Made by a program: the position numbers and the translations under genes. The notes under the pieces are model-generated. The model made no database searches and was not told the origin of the DNA. It saw only the letters and a program-made list of their open reading frames with translations. 64,000 nt of DNA. Origin: Hyaloscypha bicolor E (lineage: Eukaryota > Ascomycota > Leotiomycetes > Helotiales > Hyaloscyphaceae). This document shows positions 22,476-35,000 of the stretch, piece by piece (position 1 is the stretch's first letter; the number at the start of each line of letters is the position of its first letter). The stretch is taken from the NCBI RefSeq assembly GCF_002865645.1, contig NW_020194644.1, forward strand, positions 124,001-188,000, written 5' to 3'.

Positions 22476-23149
22476 GGTTGAGGTGGTGTCGAAGAGATGG
22501 TTCCCGAGGCGAGAGATGGCGACGAGACTTATATATATTCACCTCGCTTCCCCTTTTCGCGCGTTGCCGAATTAGGAAATCATGAACGGGGAGCTTCATG
22601 CCGAGTCTAAGCACGATACCCAATTGTTCCCGAGGTAGTGTGCTTTCACTGCAATAAGTAAGGTGAATATATCAATGGGTGCTGGGTCATGGAAGCTTCA
22701 GGTATTAACTTGGAAAACCTACCTACCATAGCAGCTTACTTCCTCTCCTCACGGCTTTGTATTTAAGTCAAGCCTGGTTCCTCGTGGTTTGCTAGATGGA
22801 AGGACAACTAAGCTATGGCGGTTACCATAGGGCTTTGATATCTGTTGAAAGTGTATGGTATAATCTAGGAGTCAAACCCCCGAAGATTTAATGATGCCAG
22901 TTCTTCCGGACCTTGTCAATTCCAAGAAGCCACTTTATAGGACTTATTCTTCTATCTCTCCACAAATATCTTGTGCATGTTGTTACATGAATGCAAGCTA
23001 TAGACATTACATTAAGCCCCAGAATACAAAAAGAGCAAGATTATAGGTCCAATATCTACCGCTTGTGACACAGGTAATCCAATCGAAACACACCTTCTGG
23101 GCTTGGCCAACACCATGCTGGATTCAAGTAAGTTTCCAAACCCTCGGCC
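22476..23149. other. Intergenic, no recognisable gene
   Basis: 5' flank of the 2EXR gene and 3' flank of the SH3 gene. Moderately A+T-rich. No repeat or coding signal. Confidence 0.5.
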
Positions 23150-26100
23150 TCACTCTTCAATCGTCTCCAAAGTCCCAATTCTCCTCCTCGAACTCACACC
23201 CCTCCCCCTCCCTTCTCCACTACTTTCTACCTCGGTCTCCCCTCCATCTAGACCGAAATCCATTCCCAACATCGCAGTCTGTAAATCGCTCGCCCGGTCG
23301 GGTCGCGAACTATACTCTCTGTCCCACACCTGGAACTCTTCGCCATAATTTATTCGATCCGTCTGCTCGCGCGCTGACTCTTGCTGTGAAAGTTTGGGAA
23401 TCGTAGAAGCTTCTACAGAGTATGGATCCTCGTCAGGTGGTTGGTAAGGTGTGTACGCTGAAGAAGCTGGCAACCTGCTGTCTTCGGCGGAATACAGATC
23501 CTCATTAACAGCGCTTTCCACTGAGCTAGCCGGCGGTGGGTACGGTATATAAACTGGAGCCGGGGACCATTCTTTCCCAGATTGAGCGGTTGTGGTTGGG
23601 GCGGTATCTGGAGGGAGGCCGAAAGAGTCGGGACCATCAGGCCGATAGCCTGTCTCGTCTCCATCTTGTGTGTAGCTGGAGGAGGGAATTGTGGGTTCTG
23701 AGGGGGGGGGGAGGACTTCGACGTAGCTGTTGGGGAAGATGCCGGTTTGAGAGCCTAGTCGGCCGAGCCTGTGGAGTGTTAGATAGACAGAGGAAGGAAA
23801 GAGCAAGGAGGTGGGCAGAAAGGGGGCAGTGGAAAAGAGAGAGGGACATGGCTTACCACCAGTCAACAGTCTTGTCAACCTCGCTTAGAACTGTAATCAC
23901 ACCTCCCTTTTCGAAGCTTAAGTCCTCGGGATCAGTGCCTGTAAACGAGAAAATGGCTCGAGCTTGGTGTGTTTCAAGATTCTCTGCCTGTTCGGCGGAG
24001 TTTTTGTACAATCTGTTCTTGTAGAACCGATCGTTTTCGTTTGCCATCTGAGCCCCTGGGGGTGGAGGGCTGTGCGGTACAGAAAGCAGCGGCGGCCGTG
24101 AGTGTGGGTTGAACTGTGGCGCAGCAGCCTCAAGCTCTTGTCGTTCATATCGATATGACGTCTCTTTTAAAGCGCTCGGGTATGCATATGGATAATAGTC
24201 GGTCTGTGGTATATATTGGCTGTATGTTCCGGATCCTGCAGCGAAGTCGTATGCTTGAGTTCCTGGTGGAACGTATGTTGGAGCTGACGGGTAGGACAAG
24301 GCAGCATCGAGGTTCGAAAAGTCGTAGGCACCGGGAAGAAATTGGACCGTCGATCGAGGAGGAACATAATTCCTGTCTGCCAGTGAACGATCTGTTGATC
24401 TCCTGACGAGGCGCGATGGATCGTTGATACTAGGTCCATCACCGAAAATCGTACTGGGAGTTGGAAAGCGGTCCTTCGCAGAGCCATCCTTCGGCCGGGA
24501 AAAGATTCGGGTGAGTTTATTCCAAGTGTTTGCTGATAACCGAGAGCCGGTAGTTGGAAGCTTTTCGAGATCGTCACTCCAATGAACGTTCCTTGCCTTC
24601 GGGCGAGACTCCCTCGCAGCGGCAGAGGCAAAGAATTTATGCGCAGCGTAGGCTATGAACACAGTCGTGCAAAGGGCAGGGACTGCTGCAACGGGAAACC
24701 ATTGCGGTGAGAGGGTGAAAGTCGTTATGCCAAATACAGACTATCCCCATCAGCAAGAGAACAGAATCTGAAAGCTGGGTGAACTGACAGCTACAAAACT
24801 AAGAGGCAAGAAGATGAAAGCCAGCGCGTTCAGCCTGGCAACAGCTTGGCCTTGAGCCACTGTCTCGAGATTAAAAGCCTTCAACGTCAGCACGGTCCCA
24901 AAAGATAATGGGAAGAAACCCTTACCAAACTCAGTAGATTGGACTGCTGCTCTAGGAGTGTGGTAGCTGTCACTTCGTAGTACTCTAGCAGTTGAAAAGC
25001 ATCATCGAGACGACCTTTGAGTCCTTGGGTAGCCATGAAATCTACACCTCCAAGCATGTACTCGACCCTCTGCATCACGATCTTCAACGACGCTTTGTGG
25101 ATTCGTACATGCTCTCGGAGACTGATCATGATGTTGTTATCCTTGTGAAGTTGGCGAGTCTGCTGCTGAATTGGTAGAACGTTCTGCCGAGCGTGAACCT
25201 CCTATTTCAATCGAGATCAGTATATACCATAAGATTCAGGGGTTGGCTGTGATAGACCGACCTCAGTCCTCCGTTGCAGATTCTGCTTGACAGCACCCCA
25301 AATTCGATCCCATTTCGTAAAGAGGAAGTACAAGTCGAGATACACCCATGCTTGGTTTTTCGCAAGTCTATCCCATCGTTTGCAGTGGTCACTGGAATAA
25401 TGGCTGGTAATCTTCGAGTTGATCCCGTCAGTGCGTCTACTAATAATTACAATTAAGGGTCGATCGGGATGACCCTGAATGGCTCCTCGAGCTCTTGTCC
25501 AGACCACTGAGAATATCAGTTGATGCTGTCTGACTTAGAGAGATCTCCATACCGAGGGGTAAGCAGTGAGCTTTGGCTGTTCCCATATCAATCTCTCTCT
25601 CATTTTCGAACCTTTCTTGCGACTCCCTTCGTGTATTTATATGCTCCATGATGCAAGTGAGCTCTAAGCAGGTTTAATTAGCATGAAAGCTAGGAATGAT
25701 AAATTATCGCAGGTACTGACCTCCTCCATTATAGTCAATCGATGGGAGCATACTTGCAGATTGCGACGAGCTGAAGTGCAACAACGTCTGGACTGGAAAG
25801 TCAGGCAAAGCCTCTTGAAGAGGTTTTGCAAACCAAGGTTGCCACTCTGTAATTATCCTGCATTTTTCGTCAGGAACTGGGTCAATGAGGTCAAGAGGTT
25901 TTAACCTAGGGGTCGGCCTACAAGAACATCAGATCCAAAGTATTTGCAGCTTGAGCTTGTACTCGATGAGCAAAGAAGCCTGCATCAATTGCACTGAAAT
26001 TCTCGCTAAAGAATTCCAACTTGCGTTCACCGTAACCAACTTGCTGCATCAACCCGAAACTGCAGTTTACCGCAGGCGTCGAAAATGGGTCACCAGTCCT

Positions 26101-26712
26101 TCTATCGGCAAGGATCAACCCGTCGAAATCTTGGTCAGGCCCAAGAGCAATAGGAGGTCGAATAGGAAACGAATCGCCCATTGATGATTGAGCCCAACTC
26201 TCAGGGATCTGCCACCGGGCGGCAGCGGTGGCTGCCGAATCATCTTGGCGACTTTGCAACAAGCCTTGGAGATTGATTTGGACCTGATTTTGGACTTCTT
26301 CAACGTATATCGATGTTATTGGTTCGGGATACGGGTGAGGTAGGCCTTGAGGATGCTGTGTTTCGCTTACCATCAACCCTTCGTCGAAACTTCTCAGCAT
26401 TTGGAACTGTAGCCATTGTGGAGGTGCGGTCCACCGGGCAGCAGGAGATTCAAGAAAGGTTGGCCGCTGAAGGATACTCAGTAGGTTGTGGCTCGAAGAG
26501 CTCTCTACAAAGGATTGGGCGTTGGTGAGGGCAGCATCGAGTACTGGCTCGGATATCCTGCTTTGCTGATGCTCCGAGGGAATCAGTCCATCTTCGAATT
26601 GCGGAGACGTCTCATTTCCATCTTCACCCAGGAAGGTTTTTGAGAAGGTTTGGTCATGTGTACCAATTTCAGGGGTTGAAGCCGCAGGGTTTTTCGTTAC
26701 GGTCGCGTCCAT
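23150..26712 (-). CDS. CorA-like membrane protein with C-terminal SH3 domain
   Basis: Well-phased exons: 25917-25721, 25663-25553, 25506-25262, 25201-24926, 24878-24789, 24740-23857 and 23768-23150. Upstream, the 265-codon frame 26712-25918 (MDATVTKNPAASTPEIG) is probably the first exon, but its 3' junction is unresolved: only a weak phase-2 donor is visible. The middle holds long helices ending HARQNVLPIQQQTRQLHKD and VTATTLLEQQSNLLSL, then a CorA-like membrane hairpin: NALAFIFLPLSFVASVFGIT and PVAAVPALCTTVFIAYAAHK. FGIT stands where bacterial CorA has GMN, so ion selectivity is doubtful. A ~200-residue Ser/Tyr/Pro-rich linker leads to an SH3 domain, QARAIFSFTGTDPEDLSFEK through DWWLGRLGSQTGIFPNSYVE, and a disordered tail. 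The fusion suggests a membrane protein coupled to Pro-rich partners at the cytoplasmic face. Confidence 0.75.
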
Positions 26713-27209
26713 TCTCTCGTGCAGAAATCATCGCAAGAACAATCATTTGACGCGTGTTTCTGGCTATACGGCTCTTCTGGGTTTCCAGCCCAAATCATTG
26801 ATCCCGAGTCGCGACTCGAGACGAGAGAATTGGGGTTCAAGCTGAAAATGTCTAGAGCCGCAAAAGGAAAAGCGGCTTAGAGTTCGTTCTATCGAGTGGC
26901 TTGCATACACCCCTGTTTTGGATCGTGGCTTGCCCAATTAGCCTGTTTTCTGCCATCATGATTGGTTGTGTTTGGGTAAGAACGTTTAGAGGTTTTGGAG
27001 TTGATTGCATCGCATCGCATTTGTCACAGTTCATGGATCTATTGCGTTTTATTGCTGCCTGCGTGGCGGACTCCGTTACAACCATGAACAAACTCAATTT
27101 CAAGTAAAGACAAAAGCTTCCTCACTTGCACTGGTGCTCGTTACTCTCAACCTGAGAGGCATGATCTTGAGTATCATGAAGAGCCATTGTCCCACCAAAC
27201 TCCACCATA
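26713..27209. other. Intergenic, no recognisable gene
   Basis: 5' flank of the CorA-SH3 gene and 3' flank of a 2EXR gene. Only short frames on both strands. Confidence 0.5.
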
Positions 27210-28175
27210 TCAGGCCCCTTGAAATCTGATACTGTTGAGAACACCCTTATGCTCAATTGCCAGATTTGGGACCTTTCTGATTACATCATGACCGAACCAA
27301 CCGGCGTACCATTCCTTAGTCTCATTCGTAACCACATTTGGCGCGAGCTTGAGGAGGGGGAACATATTGCGACCGCCGGGTTGAAATTGAATATTGTCCG
27401 AGTTCACCCAATTGTAGTACGGGTTCGAGTGGAAGACGGCAGTGAGGAGTTTCAAGTCGAGAGAGCTGGGGTTGGCAGTCAGCATATGGGTTATCGTGTG
27501 ACACACGGTCACCAAGGCGCTCCAGTGGTGGTCTACGGCAAGGTATCTGAGCTTTGGCACCATGCTCTCATCAAAGAAACCTGGGATGTGTTAGACAGAA
27601 TGGTATAAGGCACTTCGAGTTTTTCTTACCTACGCCATCTCTGTTGGCAGCGGATGAAACGATGTACAAGGTGTCGATCTCGAAACTGAAGTACACTGGA
27701 TATTTGACATAAACGAGGGTGTAGGTCGGGTGGCCATGCTTGGAGATCGGAGACTTTACGTCAGCGAGGTACTCATAGCGAGACTCGCGGCATGCGAGGA
27801 GGACAGCAGGAACTCGGCAGCAGTGGGTTTTCTTGGGCTTCGTGCTCTTCAATTGGGTGATTATTTGAGGCTCCGGCGCTGCGAAACCCCAGATCTTCAG
27901 TCGCAACTCAATGGGAAGCTTACGGAAGGAATGGAATTCTTGGAAGGGAATGGCGAGAGAGTTGATTGGATGACTGACAAGAGAGTTAGTGAGATTACCA
28001 TTGAGACAACTGCCGAGAATACTTACAGAGGACTCTTGAGAGCACTACCAAGAGAACCATTGACAGGACCGTTGCGAGGATCGGCAGAAGAGGCTTCAAG
28101 AGGATCGCTGGAAGCAACATTGAGAAATCCCTTGGGAGAATCCTCGAGAGGACCGTTTGAGTTGGATGTAGCCAT
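27210..28175 (-). CDS. 2EXR-domain protein
   Basis: Exons 28175-28027, 27973-27630 and 27580-27210 (introns 53 and 49 bp, donors GTAAGT and GTAAGA) join in phase; 287 residues. The first ~50 residues are low-complexity with repeated D-P-L-E-A / G-P-V-N-G-type units. Then the 2EXR core: FHSFRKLPIELRLKIWGFAA, PQIITQLKST, PAVLLACRESRYEYLADV, YPVYFSFEIDTLYIVSS. The C-terminal half is helical and closes with HKGVLNSIRFQGA. Compared with the gene at 29111-30176 the two lie about 0.9 kb apart in divergent orientation and share the LELRLKIW and EIDTLY/EVDALH blocks, so they are probably paralogues from local duplication. No enzymatic motif. Confidence 0.82.
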
Positions 28176-29110
28176 TGCGGATAGTTGGGAGAAGGTTTCG
28201 AGGAGTGAAGGTGGTGTTGGCAAGGCTGTCCCCCAAGTTCCTCTTTCAAGGATAGGAATTGTTTTTGAAAGATCGAGGGAGATTATTGTGGGATAAGAGT
28301 TTAGATTTCTTCGTCTATGTTCTTAGCTTTAGTCCTTTCTATCTTAGCAGATAGAAAAGCGGCATTGGATTCTCGTCTTAAATCAACTTGGTCTTCCAAA
28401 GAATTCTCCACTAATGGTAGTTCACACAATGGTACATTCAAAGCCTAATAATGATACTTATCTATAAAACTCCATAGTAACAAAAGCTTTCCTTTTGATG
28501 TCTGGCTTGACTAAGTGCTGTGATAAATTGTTCCTCTTTTTCTGTCCACAGCAAGCTAGGCGAGCCCGTGGCGGTGCCGTTCACTTTCCTCCATGAGCAG
28601 CCCTCGACGATGCCGTTCACTTTCAACTATGAACAGCCCTCAAAAGCCAGCCTACCCAGTGTGCTTTTAGATAGCACTTGTTCAAAAGCTTCCTTTGTGC
28701 TACAGCCTTCGTCTCTGCTAAATAATAAGCTCTCGCTGATTACATTCTATTTTACAATGTCAAGCAAGAGGGGTTTAAATCATTCAAAGAGCCTAGGACA
28801 GTGTATGCAAGAGTTGATTTAGATTTTGAGAACAAGAATGAATTAAAATACAAAGTTTGGGACAAGCCACAATCTTAAAGAGCACTGCACAAAGTGACCC
28901 TTCCTGTTCACTCCCCTATTCTTAGCCACGCTAAGATTCGCGCTAATTTTCGCACACTCAAATTGGCCGAGCCTCTTGTGTCCCCTTAAACATTCCCACC
29001 ACAGTCAGAATCTCTCAAGGCTCGCACCCCAAGGTGTCAAGGTACGTACATGCTTTACTTCGATAGTAAGACGGTTTGTGCAGCAACTGCTAACTACTCT
29101 TCGTCTCCAG
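28176..29110. promoter_or_regulatory. Divergent intergenic region between two 2EXR genes
   Basis: About 930 bp containing both 5' regions. It holds a short 36-bp tandem duplication (28574-28645). An open frame across it (28520-28822) has no recognisable domain. Confidence 0.45.
28574..28645. repeat. 36-bp imperfect tandem duplication
   Basis: Two adjacent units each contain tgccgttcactttc then (a/c)tatgaacagccctc-like sequence with a few differences. If translated on the plus strand they read PFTFLHEQPS and PFTFNYEQPS. Confidence 0.75.
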
Positions 29111-30176
29111 ATGTCCCACCAAAACAAACAGTCTAAAGCAATACCCAGGCACAGCGCGAGATTAAGAGCACAGACCGGATATGGCACCATTCCCGAAGAC
29201 AAAACTCCAAACTTGCCCTTGGGCATTAACGACAAAACCATCGTTGGAGAGCAAAGTACCGGAGATGACTCGACCACTGGCACTACCTTTCACCCCTTCC
29301 CGAAACTGGTACGTTGTCTCGCACCTCTGCCTAGACGAGGCACAACCCCAGTGACTCGCAAGCCTTCTTTCTCCCAATACTCGAATATACCTGGCTGTTC
29401 TTGAGTTTCTGGACTGATACTAACATTCGCCCAGCCACTCGAACTTCGTCTGAAAATCTGGCGATTCAACTCCCCCGAACCTTGCGTCATCACCCAGCTT
29501 GAGCCTCTTAATGGTTATAAGCCCCTTCATACAATCGTGGTGTCTCGTCCTACGCCAGCCGTCCTTCATAGCTGCAAAGAATCCAGAAACGAGTTCATCT
29601 GCGGAAACAACGATCCGGTTAATGCCAACCGTCCACGCTACCGCCCATTCTTTGAAGACGGCAATAGCAAAAAGGTCTTCTTCTCTTTCGAGGTCGATGC
29701 TTTGCACTTGATGGATTGCAGTAAGCACGGTTGACAGTTTCCTTTTGTGTTATGATGGCTGACACCTCTTATAGAAGTAGCTGAGCCTCTAGTCAGAAAG
29801 GAACTTCGCCATATGGTTGTTGGAGACGACTTGCCGCCAACAAACACGAAACTGGAGGATCTCCTTACCGCAACTCCAATAGTTAATGTTGACTCGGACG
29901 GCGACTTTGAGGGCCCCAAGTTCTTGAAACTCCCAAACTTCAAGAAGCTACAGACGCTGATTATTGTTTGTCTCTCACACCTAGACGACATCCAGCGCCT
30001 GGAGGCTCTTGTGGAGAAGCACTTGGAACTTTCAAAGAAGCGTACTCCTGAATTTAAGGCTCCCCGCGTCGTCTTCAAGAAACTGGTAAGGTAAATCCGT
30101 CCATCTTGAAGAAGATAGAAAGATTTTGGCTAATGATCTTGACTCCTAGCGGTGCAAGTTCTGCGGCGAGTATTAG
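29111..30176 (+). CDS. 2EXR-domain protein
   Basis: Exons 29111-29308, 29435-29720, 29775-30085 and 30150-30176; 273 residues. If the last intron (GTAAGG..CCTAG) is retained, translation stops at 30094 instead. The intron after PFPKL splits the signature exactly as in the paralogue at 41103, whose first intron follows LFPEL. Core motifs: FHPFPKL|PLELRLKIWRF, PAVLHSCKESRNEFI, KKVFFSFEVDALHLMDC, then KVAEPLVRKELRHMVVG and a helical C-terminus. Shared intron positions and the F-E-V-D-(A/T)-L-H-L-M block show common descent with 41103-42300. The last exon is only nine codons (RCKFCGEY plus stop) and should be treated as provisional. Function unknown. Confidence 0.82.
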
Positions 30177-30392
30177 TCCTCGTTCAGCCATTATGTGATA
30201 CCGGGCTCCGTCGTCCCACGTTAAATCCGACTCCAAGTCCAACACCCATGGCTCTAGCTCTGGATCTCGGTGGACACGGACTCCAAATCATGATTTTTGC
30301 GTTAGCCTGGTTGTGGATAAATCTGGGGTTAGAGACAATACAGTGGCAAACAAAAGACACCAGGTCTGTGTAAGCTAGCGATCGCAGACAAA

Positions 30393-31063
30393 TCATAACT
30401 CCGAGAACTCACAGAGTATTTCGAGTCCCAAATCACGGAATTTGTCCATAAATTTGATAATCGCTATAGATCTCCACGTTCTTGATTTCGCCACAAGGCG
30501 CCCACAATAACAATGCAAGACTGCACTAAGATGAATATCATCTGTGTCCTTGGGCAAAATATTATCTTCGGCTTCTGAGGAAACACCATCAATTCTATGT
30601 AAAATCACCGAAATAAGTCTGTCTACTCTATCGACCCTCCCACAACCTCCTGTCAAACCAAGGGAGCTCTCCTCCCGCAAACCTATGTTTCTCTTCCCCA
30701 ATATCCGCTAACCTCGAAACTGCTAATCTCACCTCCCTCACGCCAAAAAATTCCTGAAATGCCACAAACACCGTCCTCAACTTCTCCACATTAATCTGAT
30801 TCTCAAACCCCCTCAAGCTTCCGCTCATCCTCAATATGCATCCTCAAAATCTTCAACTCCATCGCGGCTTCTTCCTCCCGACAAACGAGAGGTGTGAAAG
30901 AGACTGGTTTGGATGAGGTTGAAAGAATGGTGCAGAGGTTTGAATGATTTGAATTGTGCTTCTTGCTGAAACGGAGGCTGAGATGGTGGTAACGGGGTTC
31001 AAATAGTTTTGCACTCTTATTGGAGCTGAGGGTTAATTCAAGAATCTTCTCGGAAGTCCTCAT
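30393..31063 (-). pseudogene. Frameshifted protein gene, unknown family
   Basis: Coding-like sequence runs on the minus strand through three successive frames. Frame one from ATG 31063 (MRTSEKILELTLSSNKSAKL) passes through the region around 30830 and is then lost at a GGGGG run. Deleting one G there restores ERKLEGFENQINVEKL and continues to about 30628 (FQEFFGVREVRLAVSRLADI, then PWFDRRLWEGR). A second shift just before that stop restores VDRVDRLISVILHRIDG and continues to 30393. Two independent shifts in a coherent helical protein argue for a pseudogene, though the first is in a homopolymer and could be a sequencing error. I do not recognise the family; helix-rich content suggests an F-box-type accessory protein. 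Confidence 0.5.
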
Positions 31064-31466
31064 GCCCAAAAGGTTACAGCGGAGGACCTGGTAGAATTGA
31101 CCAATCGGGTGTTCAACGATATTCCTTGCTTGGGTATCTACTTCAAAGACTATGCATGAGGATGCATGTGTTTGATTGTGCCATTAACGCTTTCACTGCT
31201 TAACAATGTTTGCTAAAGATGCCTGAGCCAAGACCCTACTCGAGCCGTGCTCAGGATACTCACCCTGACCATGAGCCCAGGTTAACGCAGTTGCTGCTCA
31301 AGCCAAGAGACTAGAACGGAGCCTGTGAAAAGAAAAGAAAAATAAGTCGAGTAAGACTATTGCGGTTGCCTCAGATGGCCTTTCTTCTATTTTGTCGCAA
31401 ACTGCCTCCTACCACTGCTATAAGAGATAATGAAATGTCCCTCTGGAAAGAAGAATTTTGCCGTCG
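31064..31466. other. Intergenic, no recognisable gene
   Basis: About 400 bp between the frameshifted pseudogene and the left target duplication of the hAT-like element. No coding or repeat signal. Confidence 0.5.
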
Positions 31467-31474
31467 AGATTTGC

Positions 31475-32014
31475 CAGTGTGTCAAATGAATAGAGTAGAG
31501 TAGAATAACGGCCGTTACTCTTATTTTATTCATATATTATTCAAGTTATTCATGAATAATTATGAATAACTTGAATAACGCACGTGATCTGTGCACGTGA
31601 TTGAGATAGCCTAATAGAGTAAGGCTTTCGGGGGGCCCGCACCTAGCGCCACCTCTCTACCCAACCAGGTAGTAGTGGCACTTGGTAAGCGAATCGAACC
31701 TTAGTAATAATCAGTTTATTTATTATAGAAAATCTGTATTTAAGTAGCCTTATAAGTATTAGCTTAGCTTATATAAGGCTGCTTAATAAATATCTTAGTT
31801 CTTTTCTTTAAATTCAAATATATGTCAATTTACTATAATTAATTGACTTCCACGTGACTTCCACGTGGTTATTCATGATTATTCATGTTATTCATGAATA
31901 GTTATTCTATTTTACTCAAATTATTTAAGATATTCGTTACTCTTATTTTATTCAAGTTATTCATGAATTATTCATGAATAACTTGAATAACTTGAATAAT
32001 CCTTTGACACACTG
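31475..32014. mobile_element. hAT-like non-autonomous element A (540 bp)
   Basis: Perfect 12-bp terminal inverted repeats CAGTGTGTCAAA / TTTGACACACTG. They are flanked by an exact 8-bp direct duplication AGATTTGC (31467-31474 and 32015-32022). An 8-bp target duplication and CAG-starting ends are hallmarks of hAT transposons. There is no transposase frame. Subterminal regions are arrays of short inverted and direct units such as TTATTCATGAATAA and CTTGAATAA. The centre contains cacgtgat repeats and a G/C-rich core (about 31600-31690) shared with element B at 38852. It sits 38 bp from the stop codon of the Clr5-ankyrin gene, so probably in its 3' UTR or terminator region. Confidence 0.85.
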
Positions 32015-32051
32015 AGATTTGCCGAAATTTGAAGTCACAACCCAACGCCAA

Positions 32052-35000
32052 CTATCCGTGATATGATTCGAGGAGTCGCCGAACTGCACAATGTCCATTT
32101 TCAGAGGCTCTCCTCACAGCACTTTCATACTGTGCTTGTCCTTCATGAAAGATATTTGCTCCGGCGTTGAGGAGCAATTGAACCATGTCAAGCCTTCCAT
32201 GCTCCGCTGCCCCTTCTAATGCTGTCCATCCGTTAAATTCTGCGGGCGGGGCGTTTACGTCGGCGCCGTTCTCTAGGAGGAGAAAGGCGATCCCTAGGAA
32301 GCCTTTTATAGCTGCGAATTGAAGCGCAGTTGCGCCGTGAATTATCGCAGCTGGCGAATTGACGTCAGCACCGTGCTCGAGCAGCAAATCAATTACCTCT
32401 CTGCTCCCATCTCTGCTTGCTATTTGTAAAGGCGTGTGTGATATTTCATTATCCAAGCGGGTATTGAGGTTCACCCCGTATTGGAGCAAAATTTTGATCA
32501 TTTCCACATCTCCCTTTTTTGTCGCAAATTCGATTGGTGTATAACTTCGGTTTCCTGAGGATTTGTTGGGGTCCAAACCGTACTCGAGAAGTTTCCGTAA
32601 AACATCCGAGTTATTTCCGGATATAGCACAATGTATCGGGTACGGATCCAAGTTCTTGGTCTGGCTTTTGTCTGCACGACCACCTGCTTCCAACAGGAGT
32701 TCGACTTTCCTCGAATCGTTCTTCTCAATCGCCAAGCAAAGCGCACTTTTTTTACAGCTATAAAAGCGGCCTGACTCGTAATAAGACCCCAATCCAGAAT
32801 TCGGGTTTGCACCTAAGCTTAGAAATGTTCCTATGATCTCAAAATTGGGCGTGGAATCAAACAGTACGGCCTGGATCAAACCAGCGCACAGCCCTTGATT
32901 CGATTTCATGTCCCTGAGCGGACTATTGAGAATATCCCGAGTCATTACCAGGTCTTGCTTCTCTACTGCTCTACAGAGTGCCTCCCGCCCCAGGGGTCTG
33001 CCATCACTATTGATTGGTTCGTTGAAGCTGTGCAACGCGATGAGGAGAGTTTGAAGAAGCCTGAACTCATTTGTAGCTTCGGTCAAAGCTATTGAATCGT
33101 ATGGATTTGACCCTCGATGGATGAGTGTATTGACTAGCTCCAAATCTCGGTTTGCGATCGCTACTGATAGCGGTGTCGGAGTCGCACTGGCAGCTTCTGG
33201 CGGGTTGTTCATCGCAGCACCTACAGAAATGAGACGATTGACTAGAGTCAAATCTTTTCCCATCATAGCAGCAGTAAGTGGCAATATGCGCAGCTTTGAA
33301 CCAAGCATGCAATCGCTGGTGCCTAACGTATGTAGGCTCGCACCCGCATCAATGAGACTGTTGATTACGTGGTAATCGCCCAAATTGATCGCAGCAATGA
33401 ACACATCGTTCGATTCAGGTCTTCGTTCCCATTCTAAACATTCCTCGTTTCTTTTGCTCAATTTCACGCCGGCTCTCATAAGCTTCCTTATTATTCTCGT
33501 ATTTTTCTTCCGGAGGGCGGCCAATAGTACGCTTTCACGGTGCACTATTACATCGATGTCTGAACCAGCAGAGAGGAGGATATCTACGATATCATCATGG
33601 CCATTTTCGATTGCCACCTCAATCGCCCGACCAAACCATGGAGAAATTGAAACTTTAAATATTGAAGATTTGCTAAGCAGAAGACGAAGAGTATTGATGT
33701 GCCCCTCGGCGCAACATTGTTCAAATGCCTCCGTCATATCGTAGAAGAGTTTTTGAGGGTTGGAAGTTTCACTACTGAGGATGTACTCAATTGTAGAGGT
33801 AGCTCCGAGTCGTACAGCTTGCTGAAATATTGCCCTTTTTATTCGAAGATTTGGGCGAAAAAGCGATATCGCATATAAACAACTCCCATTACTCTCAACC
33901 ACCTCTTCACTAGCTTCTATCGACAAAGGGGCACCCATAATCAAGAGGCGGGTAACAGTTTCGGTCCATCCCTTGCAAATGGCATATTCGAGTGAAACCT
34001 TGGTGGTTGTACAAGCTCCAGCGCCTAGCATCATATCAACCAGCTCAGCACTTCCTGTGAGTACACTCAAATCAAGCGTTGTGCAGTAAATGAAATCGCT
34101 GTCGCATTCGCAATTGTTGTCGTGAGGTTTGAAGGAGAATCCAGACTCGTCATTTACCGCAGCCCCTGCACTTATAAGGCTCCGAGCCACGTCAACGAGA
34201 TTGGACAAATTCCCGGATCCTGGAAAACTTGGCGACTTCCCGCGCTCAAAGAATGATTGCGGTGAACCCCATTTACTGTCATCTGAACTCATTTCTTCCC
34301 AGCTGTAGAGGCATTCGTGTAGAGCGGAAGAGTCTCGATTCGTAAGAAACTTTACGTCGGCGCCGCTTTGAAGGAAGACCTTAACTAATTGCTTATGTCG
34401 GTATTTTGATGCCGCCGTGAGCGGCGAGTGGCCGTCTAGATATGGGGACTCGTCCTGCCATTCTAGGACCGACGAGCAAGACCGACCAGCACCATCGGGA
34501 TTGATAGCTGCTCCGGCATTCATTAAGGATTGAATAAGATCGAAGAAGGGGTCATTATCAGCTCCATAGACTGCGAAGTCTTGCGAACTAGGTTCCACCA
34601 GACTCCAGGAGTCCATGTAGTCTTTATCATCACCGCCGTCGTCTGCGGAATTGACATGAGAACCACAGAACTGCTGGTGACCCTGAAGATTATTGCCAAT
34701 GATTGCCAGAACTAAGGCACTGCTTTTCCATCCCGCGCCACTTTCATCGATTCTCGACCCAGCTTTGATCAGTTCTTGAGCCAGCTTTATGTTCCCTCGG
34801 CTCAAAGCAAATTGAAGAGGAGTAACATGATCAGGAAGTGACGAATGTCGACACATGGGCCCATTAGGACTTGCTCCTGCTCTGAGCATGTGCTTGACAA
34901 TTGGCACATCTCCAGCCTCAACGGCAGACCGAAACAGGTTCTCAAGTAGTGCCTCAGCAGTTGGTGTTGCTATGGATGAGAGAGTTTTGAGGACAAATGA

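Noticed and set aside
31600..31700. B-box-like ggttcgattcg inside hAT element A (minus strand)
   Set aside because: No A-box in the correct upstream position; element B lacks the match. Not a tRNA-derived SINE.
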